In this document: one piece after another, positions 35,833 through 43,524 of the stretch
Numbering within the stretch: the stretch's first letter is position 1
Layout: each line of letters begins with the position of its first letter
NCBI GenBank assembly: GCA_934448295.1
Contig: CAKSEY010000008.1
Coordinates: 71,119-135,118, forward strand
Reading direction: 5' to 3'
Origin: an uncultured Oscillospiraceae bacterium
Lineage (GTDB): Bacteria; Bacillota; Clostridia; Oscillospirales; Ruminococcaceae
Length of the DNA stretch: 64,000 nucleotides
Notes under the pieces: model-generated
Databases searched by the model: none
What the model was told of the DNA's origin: nothing
What the model saw: only the letters and a program-made list of their open reading frames with translations
Made by a program: the position numbers and the translations under genes

Positions 35833-36705
35833 ATGAAAATACCTGAACTCTTTAAACAGGGCAGGACTGTGTTTTCCTTCGAGGTTTTCCCGCCGAAAAA
35901 GGACAACGACGTTTCTGTCATATACGACACGCTCGACCAGCTCGGGGATCTGCACCCGGATTTCATCAGCGTGACCTACGGGGCGGGCGGCAGCGCCGCA
36001 GGAGCCTCCACCACCGACCTTGTCTGCCGGATAAAGGAGCACTGCCACACCGAGTCCATCGCGCACCTTACCTGCGTGAACTCCACCCACGCGGATATTG
36101 ACGAAAAAATACAGGAATTCAAGGAGCGCGGCATTGAAAACGTGCTGGCGCTGCGCGGCGACATCAATCCGAATATCCCGCCGAAGCACGAATTCCTCCA
36201 CGCAAGCGACCTCATTGAATACATGAAGCCGCGCTCCGACCTGTCATTCTCGGGCGGCTGCTACCCGGAGGTCCACCCGGAGGCTTCAAGCGCGGTGGAA
36301 GATATCATCAACCTGAAAAAGAAAGTGGACGCAGGCGCTTCCCACCTGATCTCGCAGCTTTTCTTCGACAACGGCTCCTTTATCAGCTTCCTGGAGAAAG
36401 CGCGTATCGCGGGGATAAACGTCCCGATAGAAGCGGGTATCATGCCGTGCGTCAACGCAAAGCAGATACAGAGAATGGTGACCATGTGCGGAGCCAGCCT
36501 CCCGCTGAAATTCACGAAGATGATAAACCGCTACGGCGACAATCCCGAAGCAATGCGCGACGCTGGCATCGCCTATGCGGTAGACCAGATAATCGACCTG
36601 GTCGCCCAGGGAGTTGACGGGATACATCTCTACACGATGAACAACCCGTATATTGCAAGAAAAATCAGTGAAAGCATAGAAAAGGTGATACGCTGTGACA
36701 ACTGA
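35833..36705 (+). CDS. metF: methylenetetrahydrofolate reductase
   Basis: A 290-residue TIM-barrel flavoprotein that reduces 5,10-methylene-THF to 5-methyl-THF. FSFEVFPPKKD at the start, VTYGAGGS (FAD/folate loop), ALRGDIN and FSGGCYPEVHPEA follow the family. The stop overlaps the next gene by 11 bases. The neighbouring methionine synthase activation protein shows that the methyl group goes to cobalamin-dependent methionine synthesis. Confidence 0.95.
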   Translation: MKIPELFKQGRTVFSFEVFPPKKDNDVSVIYDTLDQLGDLHPDFISVTYGAGGSAAGASTTDLVCRIKEHCHTESIAHLTCVNSTHADIDEKIQEFKERGIENVLALRGDINPNIPPKHEFLHASDLIEYMKPRSDLSFSGGCYPEVHPEASSAVEDIINLKKKVDAGASHLISQLFFDNGSFISFLEKARIAGINVPIEAGIMPCVNAKQIQRMVTMCGASLPLKFTKMINRYGDNPEAMRDAGIAYAVDQIIDLVAQGVDGIHLYTMNNPYIARKISESIEKVIRCDN

Positions 36706-37363
36706 AATAACCCGTATAAACAGGGCTGAGGCGCTGCGCTACATGGGCTATACCCAGGAGCCGGACGCAAGAATAAGCGCCGTTATTGACGAGTGCGAGC
36801 AGGAGCTTCTTAAAGAGGCGCGCCCCCAGTTCGTCTGGAGAGTTTTCAACATACTTCGCAACGAGCATATGCTTTATCTGTCTGACTGCGATTTCGAGCT
36901 GGAGGGAAAGGACATTGCAGAGCACCTGCGCGGCTGCGACAAGGCGGCGATAGTATGCTCCACGCTTTCCTCCGACGCGGACAGATTCCTGAAAAAGCTG
37001 GACGTTTCCGATTCGATGAAGGCGGTGATCTCTGACGCGCTGGCAAACGCCATGATAGAGCAGGTCAGCGAGAACGCACGCCAGGATATTCTGTCCAATA
37101 TGCCGGGATATTCCACCACATGGTGCTACGGCGCCGGCTATGGGGATTTCCCGCTGGACTGCGCGCCTATGCTCATCGCCTCCGTGGACGCGGTAAGGAA
37201 AATCGGCGTATGCTGCACCGCCACCAAAATGCTCACCCCGCGCAAGACCATCATCGGTGTGATAGGGCTTTACCGCGGAGAGCTGGACAAGAAGCGCAAG
37301 AGCTGCGAGGACTGCAACGCAAAGGACACCTGCAAATTCCGGGCTTATGGCTCACGCTGCTGA
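36695..37363 (+). CDS. stand-alone methionine synthase activation domain protein
   Basis: A 222-residue protein similar to the C-terminal reactivation domain of MetH (SAM-binding), with segments RINRAEALRYMGY, LPGYSTTWCYGAGYGDFPLD and CCTATKMLTPRKTIIGVIG, and a C-terminal Cys cluster CEDCNAKDTCKFR. In Clostridia MetH often lacks this domain and a separate protein remethylates oxidised cobalamin using SAM. The GTG start at 36695 lies inside the end of metF, so translation is coupled. The Cys cluster may bind a metal or an FeS centre. Confidence 0.88.
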   Translation: MTTEITRINRAEALRYMGYTQEPDARISAVIDECEQELLKEARPQFVWRVFNILRNEHMLYLSDCDFELEGKDIAEHLRGCDKAAIVCSTLSSDADRFLKKLDVSDSMKAVISDALANAMIEQVSENARQDILSNMPGYSTTWCYGAGYGDFPLDCAPMLIASVDAVRKIGVCCTATKMLTPRKTIIGVIGLYRGELDKKRKSCEDCNAKDTCKFRAYGSRC

Positions 37364-37392
37364 TGTGAAATACGTCTTATTCTGAATTGATC

Positions 37393-37439
37393 AGCGCCGA
37401 CGCTTGTTATAGCGTCGGCGCTAAGTTTTTGTTTTTTTC
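37393..37439 (+). terminator. strong intrinsic terminator after the metF operon
   Basis: AGCGCCGACGCT pairs with AGCGTCGGCGCT (12 bases), followed by two T runs. Confidence 0.93.
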
Positions 37440-37453
37440 TTGGAATAAACCTA

Positions 37454-37482
37454 TTGACAAATACTAGAAGTAATGATATAAT
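37454..37482 (+). promoter_or_regulatory. promoter of the second TetR gene
   Basis: TTGACA (37454-37459) and TATAAT (37477-37482), 17-base spacer. An inverted repeat TTCAGAAA / TTTCTGAA (37491-37498, 37510-37517) lies at the start of the transcript and could be its operator. Confidence 0.85.
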
Positions 37483-37598
37483 GAATTGTATTCAGAAATG
37501 GTCAAAAAGTTTCTGAACTGCTCAGGCAGGCTTGACTGCCATAAACATTTATCCGGTAATGGCTGTGACAAGCTTACTGACTACATGAGGAGACCAAT

Positions 37599-38252
37599 AT
37601 GCCGCCAAAACCCAAATTTACAAGAGAAGAGATCATTGCTTCCGCAGTTGAGCTGGTCAGCAAGCAGGGCATAGAGCACCTTACGACCCGTAACCTCGGC
37701 GAATGGATGGGCAGCTCCGCGCGCCCGATATTCACTGTTTTCAACAGCATGGAGGAAGTCGTGACCGAAGTGCGCGCCGCCGCAATGGGGCGCTTTAACA
37801 GCTATATCGGCGAAATCGTGAACTTCACCCCAGCTTTCAAGGAGGCGGGGATCCGTATGGTTCGCTTTGCAATACGCGAGCCGAAGCTGTTCCACCTGAT
37901 TTTCATGACGGAAACCAATCCCAGCGAGAATCCCGGCTCGTTTTTTGGCAGCCTTGGGGATTACGAGCCGCTGTGCATTGACGTCATCCAGCGCGACTAT
38001 GATCTGAGCAGGGAGCAGGCAACTGTGCTCTTCCAGCATATGTGGACGTATACATACGGTATCAGCGCGCTGTGCGCAACGCATATGTGCATGTTCCCGG
38101 AAGAAGAGATCGCAAACCGGCTCGGCACTGAATTCCTTGCGATAACAGCGCTGATAAAGTCCGGAAATATGTACATGACCACTCCGGCGCCCGTTCCCGG
38201 GGCAGATCCCGATAACCTGAAAACTAACGATATTCTTGCAGGACTTAAATAA
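37599..38252 (+). CDS. TetR family transcriptional regulator
   Basis: A 217-residue regulator: helix-turn-helix in FTREEIIASAVELVSKQGIE ... TTRNLGEWMGSSARPIFTVF (residues 7-50), then a helical effector domain of the WHG type with several Met and Cys residues (HMWTYTYGISALCATHMCMF). ATG follows GAGGAG. It is monocistronic, with its own promoter and terminator, so it may act elsewhere in the genome. Ligand unknown. Confidence 0.88.
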   Translation: MPPKPKFTREEIIASAVELVSKQGIEHLTTRNLGEWMGSSARPIFTVFNSMEEVVTEVRAAAMGRFNSYIGEIVNFTPAFKEAGIRMVRFAIREPKLFHLIFMTETNPSENPGSFFGSLGDYEPLCIDVIQRDYDLSREQATVLFQHMWTYTYGISALCATHMCMFPEEEIANRLGTEFLAITALIKSGNMYMTTPAPVPGADPDNLKTNDILAGLK

Positions 38253-38255
38253 ACT

Positions 38256-38290
38256 AAAGCCTCCCCGGTTTTCCGGGGAGGCTTCTTATT
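38256..38290. terminator. bidirectional terminator between TetR and the downstream rpoD
   Basis: A perfect 10-base stem, GCCTCCCCGG-TTTT-CCGGGGAGGC, with T-rich flanks on both strands. Confidence 0.88.
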
Positions 38291-39368
38291 ATTCCAGAAA
38301 CATTCTGAGGTTCTTGCTGCGCGACTGCTGGCGGAGCTTCCTCAGCGCCTTTGCTTCTATCTGGCGGATCCGCTCGCGGGTGACGTTGAACTGCTTTCCC
38401 ACTTCCTCAAGGGTGTGAGCGCGGTCGCTGCCCACTCCGTAGCGGAATTTCAGCACGTCCCGCTCTCTTTCCGGCAGAGTGTCGAGCGCCTTGTTAAGCT
38501 CGTCCTTGAACACCGACTGCATTGCGCTGTCGATCGGCGCGGGGGCGTCCTCGTCCGGGATAAAGTCCCCGAGGTAGCTGTCCTCTTCCTCGCCCACCGG
38601 CGCTTCCAGCGAAACCGGATCCTGCGCTATGCGTATGACCTCCCGGACGCGCTCCGGCGTCATGTTAAGCTCCTGCGCGACTTCTTCGATAGTCGGCTCG
38701 TGCCCGTTCTTGTGCAGAAGATGATTCTGCGCTTTCTTGACCTTGGTGATGGTCTCCACCATGTGCACCGGAATACGGATAGTCCTCGCCTGGTCGGCGA
38801 TAGCGCGGGAGATGGACTGCCTAATCCACCAGGTCGCATACGTTGAGAACTTGTAGCCCTTGGTATGGTCGAACTTCTCCACCGCCTTTATCAGCCCGAT
38901 GTAGCCCTCCTGGATCAGATCGAGGAACGGCATTCCCCTGCCGACAAAGTGCTTTGCAATGCTCACCACAAGCCTGAGATTCGCTTCAATAAGGCGGTTG
39001 CGCGCCTCCTGGTCGCCGGCGTTTATCCTCTCGGCAAGCTGAATTTCCTCCTCAGTGGAAAGAAGCGGGATCTTGCCTATTTCCTTCAGATGTATCTTTA
39101 CCGGGTCGTCGGCCGCGATACCCTCTGCGGAGTAGTCGTAGTCGCTGTCGTCGTCTCCCGTGGACACGTCAAGCGCCGTATCCAGGTCGCCGGGGGTTAT
39201 ATCGTCAACTATCTCTATATTATTGCTTTCAAGGTCGTCGTACAGCTTGTTTATCTGGTCGGCGTCAATGTCCATTTCCTCAATGGCGTCGGTGATCTCC
39301 TTAGTTGTAAGGCGGCCGTTCTGTTTTCCGTGATCAAGAAGCTCTCCTATCACTTTTTCGTTGCTCAT
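38289..39368 (-). CDS. RpoD-type sigma factor, second (divergent) copy
   Basis: A 359-residue group 1/2 sigma-70 factor. Regions in order: 1.1-like N-terminus with LTTKEITDAIEEMDIDADQI, 1.2-2.4 including FSTYATWWIRQSISRAIADQ, region 3, and 4.2 VTRERIRQIEAKALRKLRQQ. Compared with the upstream copy it has YIGLIKAVEKF for NLGLIKAVDKF, and RQQSRSKNLRMFLE instead of the usual RHPTRSKKLKDFLE end. It lies 54 bases after the other rpoD. It may recognise the same or slightly altered promoters; which copy is the housekeeping factor is judged from the more standard sequence of the other. Confidence 0.93.
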   Translation of the reverse strand: MSNEKVIGELLDHGKQNGRLTTKEITDAIEEMDIDADQINKLYDDLESNNIEIVDDITPGDLDTALDVSTGDDDSDYDYSAEGIAADDPVKIHLKEIGKIPLLSTEEEIQLAERINAGDQEARNRLIEANLRLVVSIAKHFVGRGMPFLDLIQEGYIGLIKAVEKFDHTKGYKFSTYATWWIRQSISRAIADQARTIRIPVHMVETITKVKKAQNHLLHKNGHEPTIEEVAQELNMTPERVREVIRIAQDPVSLEAPVGEEEDSYLGDFIPDEDAPAPIDSAMQSVFKDELNKALDTLPERERDVLKFRYGVGSDRAHTLEEVGKQFNVTRERIRQIEAKALRKLRQQSRSKNLRMFLE

Positions 39369-39422
39369 TCTGTGTTTCCTTTCCTCCGGTGAACACGAGG
39401 GTTCTGGGTGCCTTATGTATCG

Positions 39423-40514
39423 TCATTCAAGAAAGTCCTTAAGCTTCTTGCTGCGGGTCGGGTGGCGGAGCTTACGGAGCGCCTTGGTCTCTATCTGGCG
39501 TATTCTCTCACGCGTTACCTGGAATTCCTGACCTACCTCCTCAAGCGTTCTCTGCCTGCCGTCGATAAGGCCGTATCTCAGGATTATCACGCGCTTCTCA
39601 CGGTCTGTGAGGGTGTCCAGCACGTCGCTCAGGGTCTGCTTCAGCACGCTGTTGCAAGCCTCGTCTGCGGGAGCCGGCGCGTCCTCGTCAGGAATGAAGT
39701 CGCCCAGGTGGCTGTCCTCCTCCTCGCCGATAGGCGTTTCAAGGGAAACGGGGTCCTGCGCAATGCGGATTATCTCGCGAACCTTGTCCAGCGGCATGTT
39801 GAGCTTTTCGGCTATCTCGTCCTCGGTAGGCTCGTAGCCGTTCTCATGCAGGAGCTGGCTCTGCATTTTCTTTACCTTGGTGATGGTTTCCACCATGTGC
39901 ACCGGGATACGGATAGTCCTCGCCTGGTCTGCGATGGCGCGGGTTATGGACTGCCTTATCCACCATGTCGCATAGGTGGAGAACTTGAAACCCTTGGTGT
40001 AGTCGAACTTATCGACTGCCTTGATAAGCCCGAGATTTCCCTCCTGAATAAGGTCAAGGAACTGCATTCCGCGGCGGACGTACTTCTTCGCGATACTTAC
40101 CACCAGGCGGAGGTTCGCTTCGCTCAGGCGCTTCTTTGCGGCTGCGTCGCCGTTTGCCATGCGCTCCGCCAGCTTTATCTCCTCCTCGGTGGTGAGCAGC
40201 GGAATACGTCCTATCTCCTTGAGGTACAGCTTTACCGAGTCGTCCGCCAGCATTCCGTCGGTGTCGTAGCTTTCGTCCGCGCTCTCCGTTTCCGCAAGGT
40301 CGATGAGGTTCTCGATATCAAGGTCTGCGGTGTAGTCGTCCACGATACGGATATTGAGGCTCTCCAGATCCTCGTAAAGACCGTTTATCTGTTCAGCGTC
40401 AAAGTTCAGCTCCTCCAGGACGTCCGTTATCTCCTTGGTGGTGAGGCAGCCCTTCTGCTTTCCCTGAGCCAGCAGCTCATGAAGGGTCGCTATGCTTCCA
40501 TTGTTCTCTGTCAT
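39423..40514 (-). CDS. rpoD: RNA polymerase primary sigma factor
   Basis: A 363-residue primary sigma factor with complete regions 1.2 to 4.2: LVVSIAKKYVRRGMQFLDLIQEGNLGLIKAV, the -10 recognition helix FSTYATWWIRQSITRAIADQARTIRIP, and the -35 helix VTRERIRQIETKALRKLRHP. Its ATG shares a base with the dnaG stop (TGATG), as in the macromolecular synthesis operon dnaG-rpoD. Its sequence is the closer of the two copies to the standard RpoD, so I take it as the housekeeping factor. Consensus TTGACA/TATAAT promoters throughout the window fit. Confidence 0.95.
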   Translation of the reverse strand: MTENNGSIATLHELLAQGKQKGCLTTKEITDVLEELNFDAEQINGLYEDLESLNIRIVDDYTADLDIENLIDLAETESADESYDTDGMLADDSVKLYLKEIGRIPLLTTEEEIKLAERMANGDAAAKKRLSEANLRLVVSIAKKYVRRGMQFLDLIQEGNLGLIKAVDKFDYTKGFKFSTYATWWIRQSITRAIADQARTIRIPVHMVETITKVKKMQSQLLHENGYEPTEDEIAEKLNMPLDKVREIIRIAQDPVSLETPIGEEEDSHLGDFIPDEDAPAPADEACNSVLKQTLSDVLDTLTDREKRVIILRYGLIDGRQRTLEEVGQEFQVTRERIRQIETKALRKLRHPTRSKKLKDFLE

Positions 40515-42262
40515 CAGCTTTTTTTCTCCTTTAACTTTTGTGCCAGCATTAGCAGGTCGTCGTCCGACATACTTGCTGCGTCTCTCTGTTTTATATTATC
40601 ATGGTACTCGTTGAGCACCTTTATATAATCCTCGGCAACGTCCCCGCTGTGCGCGAACTGCGAAAAATCGTTAAGTATCCCGTATATCCGCCCGACCTCA
40701 TCGGTGGAGAAGCCCTCGTTGAACATGCTTCCGGTGAATATCACCCCGGCGTTGTTCTTCTCCTCCATGAACTCGAACACGCGGCGGTTGAACTCCGTCA
40801 CAAAGCCGCCGGTGAGCTTTTTCCGCACAGCGGGCAGCTTGTCCTGATTATGGAACGCGAAGCACAGTATCCCGCGCTCCGCCTTTTCCTCCCGGGGGAG
40901 CTTGGCGGATTCGGGATTTATCTTGTCCTTGGCACGCGGGGAGATCAGCTCTCTGTACTGCTCGCGGTCGGATTTCTTCTTCTGTCGGGAAATTTCGCTC
41001 TTTACCGCGAAGCTCACGGTTTCAGACGGCACGCGGGCGTTTTCCGCCGCCTTTGAGATGTAAACCGCCCGCTCCAGTGGATTGTGTATCTGCGCCAGGA
41101 AAACGACCACCTTTTTCAGGTAAGCCGCCCTGTCCTCCTCTTTGTTGAGGTCAAGACCCGCAGTGAGCTTCCCCATCTCGTAATCTATCGCGCCGCCGGA
41201 GCTTTCGATCAGGTGCGCGAACGCTTCCGCGCCGAACTTCTTGATGTACTCGTCCGGGTCCTTGGCTCCGGTCATCTGGAGCACCCGCGCCTTGACTCCC
41301 GCTTCGCTGAGCAGGTTTATACCCCGGGAAGCGGCTTTCTGCCCCGGCCCGTCCGAATCGTAGGACAGAATGACCTCGGATTTTCCCATGCGGCCGATAA
41401 GCCGCGCCTGGGTGGCGGTTATCGCAGTCCCGAGGGTGGCGACTGCGCTGTCGAAGCCCGCCTGGTGCATGGAGATAACGTCCATGTAGCCCTCGCAGAG
41501 AATGAAGTAATCCGCCTTGGAATTCTTCGCGTAATTGAGGGCGAACAGGTTGTCGCGCTTCTGAAAGACGTAGGTCTCGGCGCTGTTGAGGTACTTTGCC
41601 GGAGCGTCAGCGGCAAGCGCCCGCCCGCCGAACGCGATGATGTTCCCCCGGGTGTCGAAAATCGGGAACATCACGCGGTTCACGAACTTGTCGTAAACGC
41701 GGTTGTTGTTCCGCACCAGAAGCGAACCGTCGATAAGCTCGTCCTCTGAAAACCCGAGATTTCTCATATAATAATGAAGCTTGTGGTAATCGTTGACCGC
41801 GTACCCTATGCCGAAATGCCGGATAGTGTGCTCGGTGAGCTGCCGCCCGGTGATGTAGTTCCAGCCGTCCGCGCCCTCCGGGGAGAAAAGCTGCCTGTGG
41901 AAGAACTTCCCCGCCTCGCGGTTCATTTCGTACAGCCGCTTGCGCCTTCTCGCGGAATCGTCGTCCCTGTCCTCCGGCATAGCCATACCGGAGCGCTGCG
42001 CCAGGAACCGCACCGCCTCGATGTAGTCGAGATTTTCTATGGTGCGGATAAAGGTGATAACGTCTCCGCCCGCGCCGCAGCCGAAGCAGTAGTAGCTCTG
42101 CGTGTTCGGGTAGACGTGGAACGACGGCGTTCTCTCCGAATGGAAAGGACACCGGCAGGAATATGTGCTGCCGGAGCGCTTCAGCTCGACATAATTTTCG
42201 ATAACGGACACAATTTCGTTGTTGTCGCGAAGCTCTTGAATAAAACCCTCCGGTAAAGCCAT
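40514..42262 (-). CDS. dnaG: DNA primase
   Basis: A 582-residue primase that makes RNA primers for replication. The CHC2 zinc site is C38, H41, C59, C62 (CPFH ... CFGCG). The TOPRIM core has EGYMDVISMHQAG and the YDSDGPGQKA metal-binding motif; the C-terminal DnaB-interaction part is helical. I take the ATG at 42262, with GGGAGG eight bases before it; upstream in-frame starts have no site. A possible promoter (TTGCAC-17-TATTTT) lies just upstream. It leads dnaG-rpoD-rpoD. Confidence 0.96.
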   Translation of the reverse strand: MALPEGFIQELRDNNEIVSVIENYVELKRSGSTYSCRCPFHSERTPSFHVYPNTQSYYCFGCGAGGDVITFIRTIENLDYIEAVRFLAQRSGMAMPEDRDDDSARRRKRLYEMNREAGKFFHRQLFSPEGADGWNYITGRQLTEHTIRHFGIGYAVNDYHKLHYYMRNLGFSEDELIDGSLLVRNNNRVYDKFVNRVMFPIFDTRGNIIAFGGRALAADAPAKYLNSAETYVFQKRDNLFALNYAKNSKADYFILCEGYMDVISMHQAGFDSAVATLGTAITATQARLIGRMGKSEVILSYDSDGPGQKAASRGINLLSEAGVKARVLQMTGAKDPDEYIKKFGAEAFAHLIESSGGAIDYEMGKLTAGLDLNKEEDRAAYLKKVVVFLAQIHNPLERAVYISKAAENARVPSETVSFAVKSEISRQKKKSDREQYRELISPRAKDKINPESAKLPREEKAERGILCFAFHNQDKLPAVRKKLTGGFVTEFNRRVFEFMEEKNNAGVIFTGSMFNEGFSTDEVGRIYGILNDFSQFAHSGDVAEDYIKVLNEYHDNIKQRDAASMSDDDLLMLAQKLKEKKS

Positions 42263-42332
42263 ATTATCCCTCCCGTCCCGATAAAATAAGTATTTGTAAA
42301 GGCGCGTGCAATATACCAATGCCACAAACGGC

Positions 42333-42381
42333 AAAAAAGGGCACAATTCTCCCTCTGTTAATATATACAGAAATTGCGCCC
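42333..42381 (-). terminator. intrinsic terminator after yigZ
   Basis: GGGCGCAATT pairs with AATTGTGCCC and is followed on the minus strand by TTTTTT. Confidence 0.85.
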
Positions 42382-42448
42382 GGATTCCTTTTTATTTTCG
42401 ATAAGTTTGTTGATTTTGTACAAATAAATCGTATTCAGCCACGCGGAA

Positions 42449-43069
42449 TTATGCAAAATCAAAGCTGAGCTTCTCAATTTCTTCCACTTTTATATTTCCA
42501 TTGCAGGAATCCACCAGCTTGTCCGTGAGAGCCTTTGCGCTTTCCTCGCGGATATGCAGGGTTATCTGAACATTATCCGCAAATTTCTCGTCCGCGACCC
42601 GTGCGTCATATTCAGCGAAAATCTGCGCCAGCCTGCCGTAAAGCCCGTAATCCACCGTGACAAGCAGCTTCACCGCTGCCGCCATGCATTTTATCTGAGC
42701 CGCGTCTACCGCGTCCTTGGCGCCTTTGGTGTACGCTCGGACAAGTCCTCCCGCGCCCAGCAGAATCCCGCCGAAATACCGCGTTACCACGCAGCAGACG
42801 TCCGTCAGCCCCTCCCTGCGGAGCACCTCGTAAATCGGGACTCCCGCGGTGCCGCCCGGTTCGCCGTCGTCGGAGTGCCGCGCGGTGTTGTTCTCCCTCA
42901 GGATATACGCGTAGCAGTTGTGCGTTGCCTTTCGGTGCATGGCGCGTATCTCCTCTATGAACGCCGTAGCCTGCCCCTCGGTCTGTACCGGGCAGAGGTA
43001 CCCGATGAATTCGGACTTCTTCTCAATAAACCGCGCCTCGCACCGGCGCGCGATGGTCTTGTATTCCAT
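42449..43069 (-). CDS. YigZ / IMPACT family protein
   Basis: A 206-residue protein with the UPF0029/IMPACT N-terminal domain: KSEFIGYLCPVQ, ATHNCYAY, HSDDGEPGGTAGVPI and RYFGGILLGAGGLVRAYTKGA, followed by a ferredoxin-like C-terminal domain (DUF1949). Relatives include eukaryotic IMPACT, which binds GCN1; the bacterial role is unknown, possibly in translation. Start ATG after GGGAGG. It is monocistronic between rpmE and dnaG. Confidence 0.92.
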   Translation of the reverse strand: MEYKTIARRCEARFIEKKSEFIGYLCPVQTEGQATAFIEEIRAMHRKATHNCYAYILRENNTARHSDDGEPGGTAGVPIYEVLRREGLTDVCCVVTRYFGGILLGAGGLVRAYTKGAKDAVDAAQIKCMAAAVKLLVTVDYGLYGRLAQIFAEYDARVADEKFADNVQITLHIREESAKALTDKLVDSCNGNIKVEEIEKLSFDFA

Positions 43070-43085
43070 AGTACCTCCCTAAACG

Positions 43086-43121
43086 CAAAAACACACGCAG
43101 GAAAATCGAGCGTGTGTTTTT
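43086..43121. terminator. bidirectional terminator between rpmE and yigZ
   Basis: ACACACGC pairs with GCGTGTGT, with A and T runs on both sides. It should end the rpmE transcript. Confidence 0.85.
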
Positions 43122-43149
43122 AACTACTTTAAACCTACTGTGTGAACAA

Positions 43150-43353
43150 TTACTTGCCCATATTGTAGCGCTTCTTGAATCTGTCAACACGTCCGCCGGA
43201 ATCTACCAGCTTCTGCTTACCTGTGAAGAACGGATGGCACTTGGAGCAGATTTCTACTCTGATGTCCTTCTTGGTAGAGCGTGTAGCGATTTCATTGCCG
43301 CAGGCGCATCTGATAACAGTAGCCTCGTATGCGGGATGAATACCTTCTTTCAT
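43150..43353 (-). CDS. rpmE: 50S ribosomal protein L31
   Basis: A 67-residue L31 of the zinc-binding type: C16 and C18 (CACGN) with C36 and C39 (CSKCHPF). KKDIRVEICSKCHPFFTGKQ is diagnostic. The ATG at 43353 has GAGGTG six bases upstream; a GTG three codons earlier overlaps that site. Presence of the Cys set means this is the zinc-replete form. It has its own promoter and a leader hairpin that may be autoregulatory. Confidence 0.97.
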   Translation of the reverse strand: MKEGIHPAYEATVIRCACGNEIATRSTKKDIRVEICSKCHPFFTGKQKLVDSGGRVDRFKKRYNMGK

Positions 43354-43373
43354 GAATTTCACCTCAATCCGTA

Positions 43374-43422
43374 TATGCCAAACCCTGGTTTGCTTACCAT
43401 CAGCGGTTCAGACTATGGCATA
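43374..43422 (-). promoter_or_regulatory. structured leader of rpmE (candidate L31 autoregulatory RNA)
   Basis: Between a promoter (TTGCAA-17-TATACT on the minus strand, near 43440-43470) and the rpmE ribosome site, TATGCCA pairs with TGGCATA across 49 bases, with inner pairs such as AACC/GGTT. Ribosomal leaders of L31 are known in Firmicutes; whether this is one of them was not tested. Confidence 0.55.
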
Positions 43423-43524
43423 GTCATTAACAATTATATAGTATACCACAACTCTCCCACAATTGCAAGGGGTTTTTGAAAATTTTCTTTAAAATTTTCG
43501 TTCTATGTGGAACTATATTCCAAA

